Shown: one piece after another, positions 30,448-41,157 of the stretch
How positions within the stretch are numbered: the first letter of the stretch is position 1
Layout: every line of letters starts with the position of its first letter
Assembly (NCBI GenBank): GCA_014529385.2
Contig: CM043944.1
Span: forward strand, 51,411,768 to 51,471,767
Source: Adiantum capillus-veneris
Lineage: Eukaryota; Streptophyta; Polypodiopsida; Polypodiales; Pteridaceae
Reading direction: 5' to 3'
DNA length: 60,000 bases
The notes under the pieces: generated by a model
Databases searched by the model: none
Told to the model about the DNA's origin: nothing
The model's input: the letters and a program-made list of their open reading frames with translations, nothing else
Translations under genes and position numbers: made by a program

Positions 30448-33400
30448 TCACCATCTACTTCTGCGGTTAGAGAAAGCCTGCCCGTCAAAGCCAGCAACTT
30501 TGACTTCTTTCTGTAGAGTCGGCACTCGGATATGTTTCTCCGCCTGTAGGGATATTTCATCAAGGAAAAATTTCAGGTTAGGCATCTGGGAAGTTTCTTC
30601 AAAACAATAAAAATTCCTTTGTCTCCAGATAGCCCATATAAACTCTGCACGGATGTGGTTCCATATTAAAGAGGGGGGGCCTACTCTGTCCCCTAGCAGC
30701 ACCTGCTTCCAAGATAAAGGTTTTTGGAGAACTCTGCACACTGGCTCCCAAAAGGGTTTGTTGAAGGGGCAGTTTAGAAACAAATGAGCTAGATCTTCAG
30801 TGCCCCCCTTGCATCTGGGACATTTACCATCAAGTTATTTCCTATATAGGATTCGTAGGAAGCATCTGCACACTGGCTCCCAAAAGGGTTTGTTGAAGGG
30901 GCAGTTTAGAAACAAATGAGCCAGATCTTCAGTGCCCCCCTTGCATCTGGGACATTTGCCATCAGTGAGCCCAGCCTCTTTCAGTTTCAAACCAGTCCAA
31001 ACCGCCTTGTGGAGGATGAGCCAGAGGAGTGCCGATTTTCTGGGAGAGGAGGCTTTGCACCAGAGAGTTTTGAATTTGAATGCCCATTGCTTCTTGTCAA
31101 ACGACAGCTTCCATCGCTGGTTAAGGGAGACATGAAGGGGAGGGGAGAGGGGGGAAGGGAGGAGCTGTGGGTGAGAAAGCTTGAAGTCCCCACGCCACGT
31201 AACCCCACCGAGGGAGAACTCAGGGTTGCAGTTGAGTAGCCAGTGCCAGGAACCAGGAAGAAGCTCGAGCCTCCTTCTGAGGAAGGTGATTTCCCGAGGT
31301 CTGAGTTGAAACTTGAGAGAAAGATTCAAATCGGATATCCAGTCATGAAGTGCTGGGGACCAAATGTCAGCCCAGCATCTCACGCCTTTCTTGTGAAGGG
31401 TGATGGCAATTCTGGAATGTTCTGGTGGGACTTCTCGGCCAGTAACCCATGGCCACCATATAGAATCATTTAGGAGCATATATTGGCTATGGTTAGATTT
31501 CCAGTTAGGGACCAAGTTTGACATGTGCCGATTCTAGGCACCCCATAGTGATCGAAGGAGATCTGATCCTTTGGCAAGGGATGGGTAAGGACTGAAGAAC
31601 AAGGAGAGAGGTGGCATATTCTTCCAGCCAGGGTGTCCAGTGATGCTGAATCTATTCAAGTTCCTGAAGAGAAGAAGAGCCCATTCCTCTTGGCTATTCA
31701 GGAGAGCTCGAGAGATGGTCTTAAGGGCCAATTTGTCAGCCAGCTCAGAAATGTTGATGATACCTAGTCCCCCTTTGTCTTTTGAGAGGCAGCAGATGTC
31801 CCATTTCACCTTGGCTTTTTTTATGGGAGGTGAAGTCTCCCGCCCAGAGAAAACTGCGACAGATCTGTCCTTCAGATGGTTTTCTGGGGGACGCCAGCAA
31901 GTCAGGAAGAACACGACATATGCCATGAGGAAGTGATTTATGACCATGACCCTTCCCATTAGGGAGCCTTGGAATCCTTTCCATCGCTCCAGTTTTGCAT
32001 GGAAACGATCAACAACCCATTTCCATCTGTCCTTAAGAGAAAGCCCAAAGCCCATAGGAATTCCTAGTAACCTGAAAGGCTGATGCTCAACCAACAGTTT
32101 GCAATCAGTAGCCAGTAGCCATTGAGGGAGCGGGGAATTACCTTGCCTAACCGCAGTTTTGGAATGGTTGATCTTGGACCCAGAAGCTTGACAGAATATG
32201 TGAAGGCATTGCCAGAACTCCCAGAGGGACTCCTCTTCATTTGCAAGTAGCGTGTTGGTGTCGTCCGCAAATTGCGATAGGCATTGCTGCCGCTGAGTGC
32301 CGGGGAGCTGGATGCCCTTAATTTTACCTTCAAGGAGCCTAGCTTTGACCAGGCAATTGAGGCCATCCGCGGATATGGCGAAGAGGAGGGGGGCTAGGGG
32401 GCAGCCCTGTCTCACTGAGCGGTTCAGTGGGAAGAAGCTGGAGAGGAGACCATTGAAGGCAATTCTTGCTATTGCATGACCAAGGAGAGTCTTGACAAAC
32501 CTTAACAGTGTAGGCCCGAATCCCATCCATTCCATGCTGAGTAGAATGAAAGACCATTCCAATCGATCATAGGCTTTATCAAAATCGATTTTGACAAACA
32601 CAAAGTCTTGTGCGGAGTCCTGAGCAAGTTCGATTCCTTCCCATAAGGCGATGACAGCCTCCATGATGTTTCTTCCTCTTATGAATCCCTTCTGTTCTGC
32701 TGAAATCCATCTCATGAGGTGGGGGGTGATCCTGTTGGCGACGACTTTAGCGAAGATCTTGTAGATGGTATTGAGCATAGTGAGCGGACGCCAGTTGGAC
32801 AACATGTCCCTCGGCCCCCTTTTGTGCAGAAGCTTGATTACTCCAGTGTTAATGGCATAAGGCAAAGCTTCATGAGTGACAGACTCCTCCCAAACTTTCA
32901 GAATGAAAGGTGTAAGTAGGTCTTTGAACGTCTGAAATAATTCAGAGGGAAGCCCATCGAGTCCAGGTGTTTTCCTAGGTTTAAGGGCTTCGATGGCAGT
33001 GTGGATTTCAACTAGGGAGAGAGGTGCTTCCAGCAACTGGGAGGTCTCTTGCGAGATAACCTTGGTTCGGGCTTTCTGGACCAGGGCTCTGCTGGAGTCG
33101 ACTTCAAGAGAGATGTGCTCCTTGGGGCTAAAAAGGGCTTCAAAATGAGCTCTTGCGTATTCTAAATTCTCCTCATCATTGGAGATGGAATGAGAAGGGT
33201 CCGAGAAAAGAGGAACCAGTTCCCTAGCGTTCTTCCTTCGAAGAGATTTGAACATGCCTTTAGAGGGTCTATCGACCTGGCCAACCCACCATTCTTTGAA
33301 GAACAGAGTTGCATGCTTGAGAGTGAGCTCTTCTTCAATCCTAATTTGAGCATGTAGCTGGGAGATTTGGGATTGCTTCTCCAGGTTAGGTTGATTGCTT

Positions 33401-34329
33401 TCTAATTGGGCTAGCTAGGAGTAGATAGCTTCCTTCCTTCGTTTCCTGATAATGGTCACCTCTTTGCGGGTTTGAATAAGCATCTTCTGGGTTTTATAGA
33501 TAGCCTCTGACCATGCCTTTGCCGGGGACGAGGAGCTAAAGCTCTCCGACCAGATGGTCGCGATCTGATCTTGAACCACCTGAAGCTTGAACAATTCAGG
33601 ATCAGTGTGAAACCAATGATTCGTGACTTTCTTGGCCTTGTCATCTAGGGTGATGCAAAGGGGATAGTGATCAGATAGGCAGCTTGTGAAGGCGGTTTTG
33701 GCCTTGATTCTATCAAACAGGTTTGCTAGAGGTAGACTAAGATAACATCTATCCAGTCTGGCTTTCCTGGCTAACTCACAACTACTGTAATTTTGCCACG
33801 TGAATTCTGCAGGAGTTGCTATGTCCCACATCTGAAGTTGATCTTTCAAGAGAAGCCAGGATTCTTTTTCATTTCCTGAGATACAAACCCCTTTGTTGAG
33901 AAACCTATCCTCAATGGTCTCAACCATGTTAAAATCTCCCAAGATCAAAGCGAGGCCATTGAAAGCTGTAAGTTCCTCCCAAAGTGTAGTACGGTCTGAG
34001 GTAGATCCTCCAGCATAAATGGAAATGATCCAGAAATTAAGGGGGGAGGGGGGGCGAATAGCACACCAGTACTTCCCAGTGCGTTCCAAAGAAGACGGCC
34101 AGTGTTTGGGGACCCCCAAAGCGGTGCCGCCTGAACCTTTTGGATGAGAAGAGACAATCCATCTGAGGTCCTTGGAAACTTCAGAAAGCCTCCTGGCTGA
34201 GTCATCCCCAATGACTTTTATCTCTTGAAGAGCGAGGACGTCAAATCTTTTCTCCCGAATCCAGTTGGCAACTTTCTTAGACTTGTTGGGGTCGGAAAGC
34301 CCCTTTACATTCCAGGAGAGAACTTTCAT
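30448..34329 (-). pseudogene. LINE ORF2: endonuclease, reverse transcriptase, zf-RVT
   Basis: One frame from MKVLSWNVKGLSDPNK at 34329. The APE endonuclease (34329-33500) keeps WNVKGL, LQEIK, LILGDFNMVE, KARLDRCY and SCLSDHYPL, so all active-site motifs are present. After a TAG at 33415 the same frame continues into reverse transcriptase (33255-31534) with PGLDGLPSELF, KIDFDKAYDRLEWSF, VRQGCPLAPLLFAI and LSQFADDTNTLL. A stop at 31534 precedes the C-terminal part (31524-30835), with the zf-RVT-like KCPRCKGGTEDLAHLFLNC. A 132-bp tandem duplication and a stop at 30835 follow, and the frame reopens at 30783-30448. Few lesions suggest fairly recent loss of activity. Confidence 0.93.
30734..30964 (-). 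repeat. 132-bp tandem duplication inside LINE ORF2
   Basis: 30734-30832 and 30866-30964 are almost identical (period 132, with a 33-base spacer) and encode the zf-RVT region twice. The period is a multiple of three, but the spacer brings a stop codon. Confidence 0.88.
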
Positions 34330-35843
34330 TTATGACTTCGTTGGGGGCGTTTTCCTGCGCTGGTCGCCCTAGGGGGGGTCTGGGAGACATTGGAGTGGCT
34401 TCTTTTGTTGTCTTTTAAAATCTCCATGGGGGTGGGATTGGAAACCAGGACAAGCACTGTAGAGGTGCCTTCGCACCCAGCTGAATCTTTGTTCAAATCA
34501 AGTTTGGAGGCCTGGTCAAGGGCGTTGACTTGTTGTTCCAGGACAGAAGAAGGATCCTTGGGGGTGGGGAGGATACAATCCTGTTCTTCAGAATCCGAAG
34601 AGTCAGCAAAGTCAGTGAGCGACGCTAGAACAGCAAACCGGTTAGGTCTAGGAGCTGGACGAGCTTCTGCCTTTCGGAGAGGGGGAGCAGTTTTGCCTTT
34701 AGGAGCTTGGGGATCCGAACTCAAAGGACGCGGCTCAGGGGGCGGAGTGGACTGAGGAGGGGCAGAACTGTTGGAAGGAGGGGGGGGAGGGGCGGGTGGA
34801 TTCTTGATGGGACAGTTCCTAACGAAGTGGCCTTAAACCCCACACAGAAAACAGGCGTGAGGGAGGTATTTGTATTCCAAGGGTTGCTCGAAACCTGTAC
34901 CATCGTCTGTGAAGATGTCAATGGCAAGAGGAAGCGGGACGGAAATGTCCATTTCGACCAGTACCTGAGGATGCCATGAAGGATTAAACTCTCTCCTAGG
35001 TCTACCCCCGAGAACTTTCCCAAGCTGTGAGGCAATCATTTTGAGGTGTTGATGATAGTGCAAAGGCAAGTTTGGCAGCTCCACCCAAACAGGGTAGTGT
35101 TTCTGGGCAGAGACTTCAGGGTTGAAATGCTTATTCCATCGAGAGAGAAGTAACGGAGAGCTTCTTATCAACCAGGGTCCCATGCTGATGATATCGAAAG
35201 CCATTTCAGCTGTCTGGAAAACAAACAGATAATGATTTTTCGGGAGAGCTTGAATAGTTTCAAGGACAACACCTCTAACTCCCCACTGATTTTTAATCCA
35301 GCTTTTGAGAGTCTCTGCCGGGGGCCTAGGGCTAGCCAGAAGACCAATCACTGCCCTAGCCTGTAGATCCTTTTCGAGTTTGGCTATTTGAGAAGCAGGG
35401 AGAGTGACTGAGGGTTTACCTCCATTGTTGCTGCCCGAGCCATTCGGAGGAGTTCCTTGGCCTTCTTGGTGGCAAACCTGGGAGGGATCCGCAGTTGGTG
35501 CCTGGGGAGGCTCTCCAGCAGGGACATGATGCGAGCTTGATGTTCCGCAATTAGGCGACTTCGCGTCCTGTAAAGGAAGAGAAGCTTGATGGCGTAGAAA
35601 AGCTTGGTGAATGTGTTCCGCTTGATCCGTAGGGAATGCTTCTAAGAGAAAGGGAGGAACAAGCGAAGAGGAAGTAGGCTGCACGGGAGAATTATTGTCA
35701 CGCAGAAGCGATCTTGGAGAGGAGGACATATCCCACGCGTTAGGTTGCTTGGCGGGAGCATGGTGAGAAGAGAGGGGACCGGGGAAGGACATGACCTCCC
35801 CTGGGTAAGAGGAGAAGGGAAACCCTAATCTAGGAGGTTCCAT
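34326..35843 (-). pseudogene. LINE ORF1 (DUF4283, zinc knuckle), one stop
   Basis: 505 codons from MEPPRLGFPFSS. The N-terminal third is Ser/Pro-rich. The DUF4283 RNA-binding domain is around AVIGLLASPRPPAETLKSWI to YPVWVELPNLPLHYHQ. It is followed by EYKYLPHACFLCGV, where a TAA (34835-34833) falls inside a C-x2-C-x4-H-x4-C knuckle whose remaining His and Cys are in frame just after it. A Pro-rich and then Lys/Arg-rich tail reaches 34326, only a few bases from the ORF2 start at 34329, so the two genes overlap by four bases. Confidence 0.88.
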
Positions 35844-35860
35844 GACCTCGATGCTTCATG

Positions 35861-36564
35861 TCACCTCCTTGTCAAAACTTAAGGATAGCCAACATTAATG
35901 TATTCCAACTACTTGCCTGGTTCTAAACATAAAAGACCACAAAGTCTAAGCGATTTGCAGAACGTCCTTGAGAACATGTTTTAATTCAGTGGTCCATGCT
36001 TTTCGGTACACCAGTGGCTAGCCAATAGATGGAAAGAGGAGGGAGATGCAGGAGCCACCGGCGGCCGCCGTGCCAGGAGGCTTGGAATGGCAGGACAGCA
36101 GGAGAAGGGTTGACGCAGGAGGCCTCGAAGGTAGGAGGGTTGGCGCATGCGGGAGCAAGAGGCCGAGAATGGTGCAGATGGAGGCGGATCAGGAAGAGGG
36201 AGAGCCCACACTTTCACCTCCTTTGCCTGTAGAGAGGGTGGCGCACTTGAGCTGTAGAGAGAGTGATGGACTCGTTAACATGCCGGCTCCTTGAACTGCA
36301 GAGAGGGTGGCGAACAGGTTAATAGGCAAGCAGTACTGTAGAGAGGGTGAGGCAAGCCGACGTAGGCTAGCTCGTTAATTATACACACCACACGCACCAT
36401 CTCTCCGCCCTTGAAGGTGACTGCTTGCTCCAGCTTCCCCCGTCGTTCAAGGGTCCATGACCACCATTGAAGGTTTCAATCCTCGTTTCACCCTTCCAGG
36501 CTTCAAGGCTGCGTGAAGGCTTGATCAATACCTGCTCCGCCTTTCAACGGCTTCAAATTTGTCA
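35861..36564. other. stretch without a gene, with degenerate short repeats
   Basis: Around 36229-36350 the word CTGTAGAGAGGGTG or a close variant occurs four times at uneven spacing. Nothing else is recognised. The 5' untranslated part of the LINE may reach into the start. Confidence 0.45.
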
Positions 36565-36838
36565 CACCATTCTCCCACTACCTTGACCTCCGCTTTCCTG
36601 CTCTATGGCGCGCCTACCGTGCTGTGTCTTTGTGTGGAGAGAGAGAGAGAGAGATGTTAGGATAGGTGCTCCACTTCCTGGCTATTTGGCTACCTCACCA
36701 TTCTCCCACTACCTTCACCTCAGCTTTCCTGGTCTATGGCGCGCCTACCGTGCTGTCTTTGTGTGGAGAGAGGGAGGGAGAGAGAGAGAGAGAGAGATGT
36801 TACGATAGGCGCTCCACTTCCTGGCTATTTGGCTACCT
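36565..36838. repeat. 131-bp tandem duplication with GA microsatellite
   Basis: The unit from CACCATTCTCCCACTACC to GGCTATTTGGCTACCT occurs twice (starts at 36565 and 36696). The copies differ at a few bases and in GA-run length. Confidence 0.85.
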
Positions 36839-36936
36839 CCAAACATGTCCGCCTGTTCGGCTACCTCCCGACTCCGGCCATCCCAAGCCTTCTTTACATT
36901 GCGTTGCGTCCACGTGGAAGGGCTGAATTCGGTAAG

Positions 36937-37135
36937 TACTAAGTAGCAAGTACTTTACTTAGGCCTAGATGGTAGAAAATGAAAAGGCTAGTTTTAACTT
37001 CTTAGTTAGTCCAAAAGTCACAATACTTAGCACTATATCTATATTTACATTATTAAGGTATAGAGACCTACTCTAGCTTTCAATTTTGAAAGGTGATTAA
37101 TTTTGTTTTTGTAAAAGGTGGCTCTACTTCATATT
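36937..37135 (+). repeat. dispersed repeat, copy 1
   Basis: Resembles 51695-51900 in the same orientation, with shared stretches around GATGGTAGAAAATGAAAAG, AAAAGTCACAATACTTAG and AAGGTGGCTCTACTTC. The identity of the repeat is unknown; the AT-rich end is followed by unrelated sequence. Confidence 0.7.
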
Positions 37136-38415
37136 TTGAAGGCCGTAAAAGAATATCAAGCACTATATGAGATTCGATAACAATCTAGTAATTTGAAGGC
37201 AAAACCTCCAGGCGCTCGTTCACCATCATCGGGTTTCCTCGCCATCGCCATGTCTTTCCCTTCCCTCGTTACACAGTCCTGATTGCATCATAACTTGCCC
37301 TGGAAGGAATGGAAGCTCCATCGCCCTCACCATTGCCTTGCCGTCCGCGTGCACGCATATGTGGTCGAAAATCCACTTGAACTTCGGTATCCACCTGTAT
37401 AGAAACATGCGGAGAGATGTACGCCAGGGCTTTCCCCACAGGCACCGGTACCCAAAGCCTTCCACCTCCCTGCGTGCTTTTCTGCTCCCTCCCACCAAAG
37501 AGCCCCTTGGTGATGCATTTGGCGAGCAGCTTAGAGAGAGAGAGAGAGAGAGAGAGAGATACAAAACACAGAAAAAAACTCCTTCCCCTAACCTCCATTG
37601 CCTTGCAGTGCCAATAACGAGCCCTCCTGATCCATCGCCCTCTCTATTCGACCCATTTCGCGCGCGGACCAATTGCGCCTCTCCTTAATGTTGGAAATGA
37701 TTTTGGGCATAATGAAACCTGCACCTGGCAGCACGCAAACACACATAGGGCTAGTTGCAAAAAATATCGCTCGCTCTCAAGGAACCTACTATCACTGCCA
37801 CTCTCCTTTTACTTCAGTTTTTGGAGGGTATCTCATGAGATACCTTATAATTTGACGTGGTTGCAAAATTAGAGGCACATACTGGCATGGGCGTAGTTAA
37901 AGGGGATCAAGGGGGTGGAGGTGATAGATCATGATACGTATGCGTTGTAGACCATGCGATCGGCACCCAAATTTACAAATCAGTATGTACTTACAATGTA
38001 ATGCATAGGAGTATCATGATCTTCAGTGAAAGCATGTGAGCGTGGTGGTTAGAGTCTATGCCTTGAATAGGGTAGATCATGGCTTTGATGTGCAAGGTGC
38101 GAGACAATCTTGACTAGCTCAAATTTACTTGCTGGTTCGAATTTGCGTTTTCGCCCTAAATTTACTCGACAATCCAAATTCGACGGTCCGAATGACTCCC
38201 AATGTCGATCCCATTGGGATATACCTAGGCTAGTTTGTATGGAGCATAAAGAACTCCCTTTTCCTTTCTAGCCTTGAAATTTATACTTGAGCTTCAAAAA
38301 ATGTAGAACTTTTAAAGATTTCACGCATTGTATAATGTTGAGCTAAAATCTCGTACGATACCTTCTATATCTATACTATATATAATTGAGCTTAAAATTT
38401 TCAAGGAAGAAGAGG
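37136..38415. other. stretch without a recognisable gene
   Basis: 1.3 kb with a GA run (37532-37559) and short ORFs only. It is the left flank of the family B element. Confidence 0.45.
37532..37559 (+). repeat. (GA)n microsatellite
   Basis: 28 bases of GA; nearby Arg-Glu and Ser-Leu ORFs are artefacts. Confidence 0.9.
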
Positions 38416-38420
38416 GCATC
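38416..38420. repeat. target site duplication GCATC (left)
   Basis: Exactly repeated at 51590-51594. Confidence 0.92.
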
Positions 38421-38655
38421 TGTGCGATCCTTGCCGCACTGTCGAAGCAAGGGACTTACCTAACACTGTGTGCGAGCCACAGACGGCTCCAAGCACACAA
38501 CTAGCTTAACTAGTAAGCTCAAAAGAGGGCAATGGTGTGTCACTCACCACTCTATGCTCCTGCCGTGGAGGATTCCTCGCCGCGAAGAAGAAGGAGACGC
38601 GGCTACGTCGCGCTCAACCGCCTCACTGTTGCCGTGCCGCCGCAATGCTCGATTG

Positions 38656-38712
<57 letters not shown>

Positions 38713-39039
38713 ACAAGGAGGTGAAGAAGAAGAAGATGGAGATGGAGATAGAGCAAGAGCACTCTTCTATTGCACAAATGAGAGAATCCGTGAATTTTAG
38801 GTTTAGTTGGCTTTTATATGAGCTCACACCATTCACACTTGGGCGCCCATGCTTAGCCAACTAATCCCTTGAATGTCCCAGTTAGAGTGCGCCTCTCATC
38901 GGCGATCACTCTTACCCTTTTCCTATTGGACCGACAAGCCCGGTACATGACTCTACCAAATAAATAATACAATGTCCACCGTAGGTTACAACATCCGTCT
39001 CATAGGTGATAGGGTGTCCGTGAGCCGTGAGGGTTAACA
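38421..39039 (-). repeat. 3' LTR of family B
   Basis: On the minus strand TGTTAACCC...GCACA. TATA is near 38812 (reversed). Contains a CT/CA compound microsatellite at 38658-38714. Confidence 0.94.
38658..38714 (+). repeat. (CT)n(CA)n microsatellite inside the 3' LTR
   Basis: Longer CT part (about 31 bases) than in the 5' LTR of the same element (about 15 bases), so the two repeats have drifted since insertion. Confidence 0.95.
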
Positions 39040-39053
39040 TGCCCCCCTTCCTG
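39040..39053 (-). other. polypurine tract of family B
   Basis: On the minus strand AGGAAGGGGGGCA abuts the LTR start. Confidence 0.8.
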
Positions 39054-40413
39054 ATGTAGATTCCGTCCTCGGAAGCTATTGAGTTGAAGCTCGTTGGTCG
39101 AGGTGGAAGAGCATTTGAGATGAATGTCCTTAGCCTTCTTCAATCACTGCAAAATCAAACAACATTGCACAGTAATTGCATTCTCATAAGCGATTAAAAA
39201 GCATATGCAATGTTAGGTAGACAATTGATTGGTAACAGAATTTTAAACAATTTGTCACCAATAAGCATTAAATTGCAATGTAATCAAATGCATAAACAGA
39301 TGTAAAGGTAAAAAATTAAACAAGTCTGGGGTCACTAATTTAATGGTCGAAAGGCACTAGAGATCGACTATTAATACCATGGGTAAGCTTCTTAATTTTC
39401 TCTGGTTAATTAAGTTGTTTAATCGCGAGAGCCAAGTATTTCATGTTCGAGGGCTGACTAGATGCTATACCTAGAGGACCTTGTAGTTAAGCTACGATAA
39501 AAGGAATTTCTCATGAAATCATCGCCTGACTGATTACCTTTGCTTTGACCCCCCAAAGTCTTTTCACAGTGATTCAATTTTGATGTGTGTGCTTATTTTG
39601 TATGCCTTGGGTTTTTTGCTTTTCAAGGAAAAGCGCCCACACTGGGAACCTCTAGGGCTCTAGTACCATAGGCGATACATGTGAGTGGAGTACCAATTTA
39701 AGCAGGGATTTCTCTTCCAGCTTAAAATTTTACATTGTGGCACTTTGATGTTTTTTTGTGTTGTTTGTTTTCATCATTTTAATTTTGTAGCTTTGGGGGG
39801 TCATATAACTCTGATACACCTCCCCAGGCTCATTACACTGGTAAACTCCCTTTATAATACTTAAGCTAAAGGTCAATAGGGTCAAGCCCACTAGAAAGCC
39901 CTAGTACATTTTACACAATGCCGCCTAAATCGGATTAAGAACCTAAGTAACCATTGCTTATTAGGAAGGCATTCCCCATGGTATTAAGAGAAGATTTCTA
40001 ACACCTTGCTTGGTCAAACTAGCTTAGTCGGACTGCTTGATTTTTAAACCTAGACAAGTGATTATGACAAAAAATACATTGAATTAAATGTTTGATACTA
40101 AGCAAATGCGGTGAATATTAGGCTACCAATCACAATTAAAGCAGACAAACATGGATACAAAATAGATAGGGGCAATGCTAATGGACAAAAAACACTTGTT
40201 TGTGTTGATGGTCGCGCTTAATCTGAAGTGTGAACGAGAGAAAGGTTCCATGAAGGTCCAAATCCTATCAATAGCAACACGCTCCTGTACACACTAGGAA
40301 ACAAAAGGAATACCTCCAGGAGGCACATTAGTGGGAAAAGGTACCAACACTTATTGAACACAACAAAAAACATAAGGAACCCTAACCTAATTATTTGCAC
40401 TCCCCCTAGAGAG
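39054..40413 (-). other. long 3' noncoding region of family B
   Basis: About 1.36 kb without a coding frame, collinear with 7265-8555 of the plus-strand copy. The conservation of a noncoding block next to the LTR in two copies suggests a structural role such as RNA packaging or 3' end formation, but this is inference. Confidence 0.65.
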
Positions 40414-40845
40414 TCAAGGGAATAGAATATTGTAGAGGTTGGGGGGAAACCCTAAGGCTAAACCCCTATCCTCGTCGTCGAGATAAACAAAGTCATCATC
40501 CATGAGACTATATGTGCCATCCGTGTAGTCCTGTAAATTTTCTTCTTCATCATAGGTTCCCATGTTTACTAAGAAGGTCACTAGACGCCTATAGTCATCT
40601 TGGTCAAAAGGGTAGGCTTGTGCAATGGGAGAAACGCTCTCTACTAAGTATGGATCAGACGTGGTCAAGAGACGTATCAGCCATTCTAACTCCTCAAAAT
40701 TCCTCTCACATGCTAGCGTACCTATCAAATCCCATTCACATGCAAGCACTGGAAAGACCATGTGAAATATTTGTGAAAAGTAACGAGGGTACCTCTCACC
40801 CAAGGCAGGAGTGGATGACTCTAGCGTACTAGCCAATCTGTACAC
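40414..40845 (-). CDS. small acidic protein of the family B 3' region
   Basis: 143 codons from MYRLASTLESSTPALGERY, intact. The N-terminal two thirds look helical with Leu, Trp and Tyr (NFEELEWLIRLLTTSDPYL; YRRLVTFLVNMG). The C-terminal part is strongly acidic (YDEEENLQDY; LMDDDFVYLDDEDRG). There is no signal peptide, membrane span or known domain. A TATA box lies 128 bases upstream on the minus strand, which would suit a short separate transcript. It is absent from the plus-strand copy. It sits where other gypsy elements carry env-like or accessory genes. Whether it is translated is unknown. Confidence 0.5.
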   Translation of the reverse strand: MYRLASTLESSTPALGERYPRYFSQIFHMVFPVLACEWDLIGTLACERNFEELEWLIRLLTTSDPYLVESVSPIAQAYPFDQDDYRRLVTFLVNMGTYDEEENLQDYTDGTYSLMDDDFVYLDDEDRGLALGFPPNLYNILFP

Positions 40846-40972
40846 GCAAATAGATGATGGTTAGAGTGTAAATATTACAAGGGTCGTGTTCTTGTGCATA
40901 ATTTGTTTTTATGATTTTGTGTTATGGCTCTTGCTCTTTTACTTTTTTATCTTGTTTTTGTGAGTATAAGGC

Positions 40973-40978
40973 TTTATA
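40973..40978 (-). promoter_or_regulatory. internal TATA box of family B
   Basis: TATATATAAAGCC on the minus strand, 83 bases after the internal TGTTTG. The same spacing is seen at 7021 in the plus-strand copy. Confidence 0.45.
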
Positions 40979-41061
40979 TATACATTCCCTAAGATTGGAG
41001 ATTAAGAGGTCAGGGAGAAAGGTTGAGAGGGAAGCAAGTGAATAATGGATGTCCACAAACA

Positions 41062-41077
41062 CTCCCCCCTTCCTTGG
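41062..41077 (-). other. internal polypurine-like tract of family B
   Basis: On the minus strand CCAAGGAAGGGGGGAG is followed by TGTTTG. It could act as an extra plus-strand primer, like central purine tracts of some retroviruses, or be the scar of an older LTR boundary. Confidence 0.5.
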
Positions 41078-41157
41078 GTAGATCATACCGTTTGAAATGA
41101 TGTCGTCACCCTTTGAAACCAGTTGTTCCAAGTTGTTATAGGTGAAGATTTTTGCCA

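Larger units (their letters stand above)
30203..35860 (-). mobile_element. L1-type LINE, nearly full length
   Basis: Starts upstream of ORF1 (5' end not fixed) and ends in a poly(A) tail, seen as T11 at 30204-30214 on the plus strand. ORF1 and ORF2 are each in a single reading frame along their length, broken by one and a few stop codons respectively. That makes it far better preserved than the LINE at 16-20 kb. I could not find a convincing target duplication. Confidence 0.88.

Noticed and set aside
31640-31936. Plus-strand ORFs across 30.9-36.2 kb
   Set aside because: They are antisense frames of the LINE genes, whose conserved motifs lie on the minus strand.
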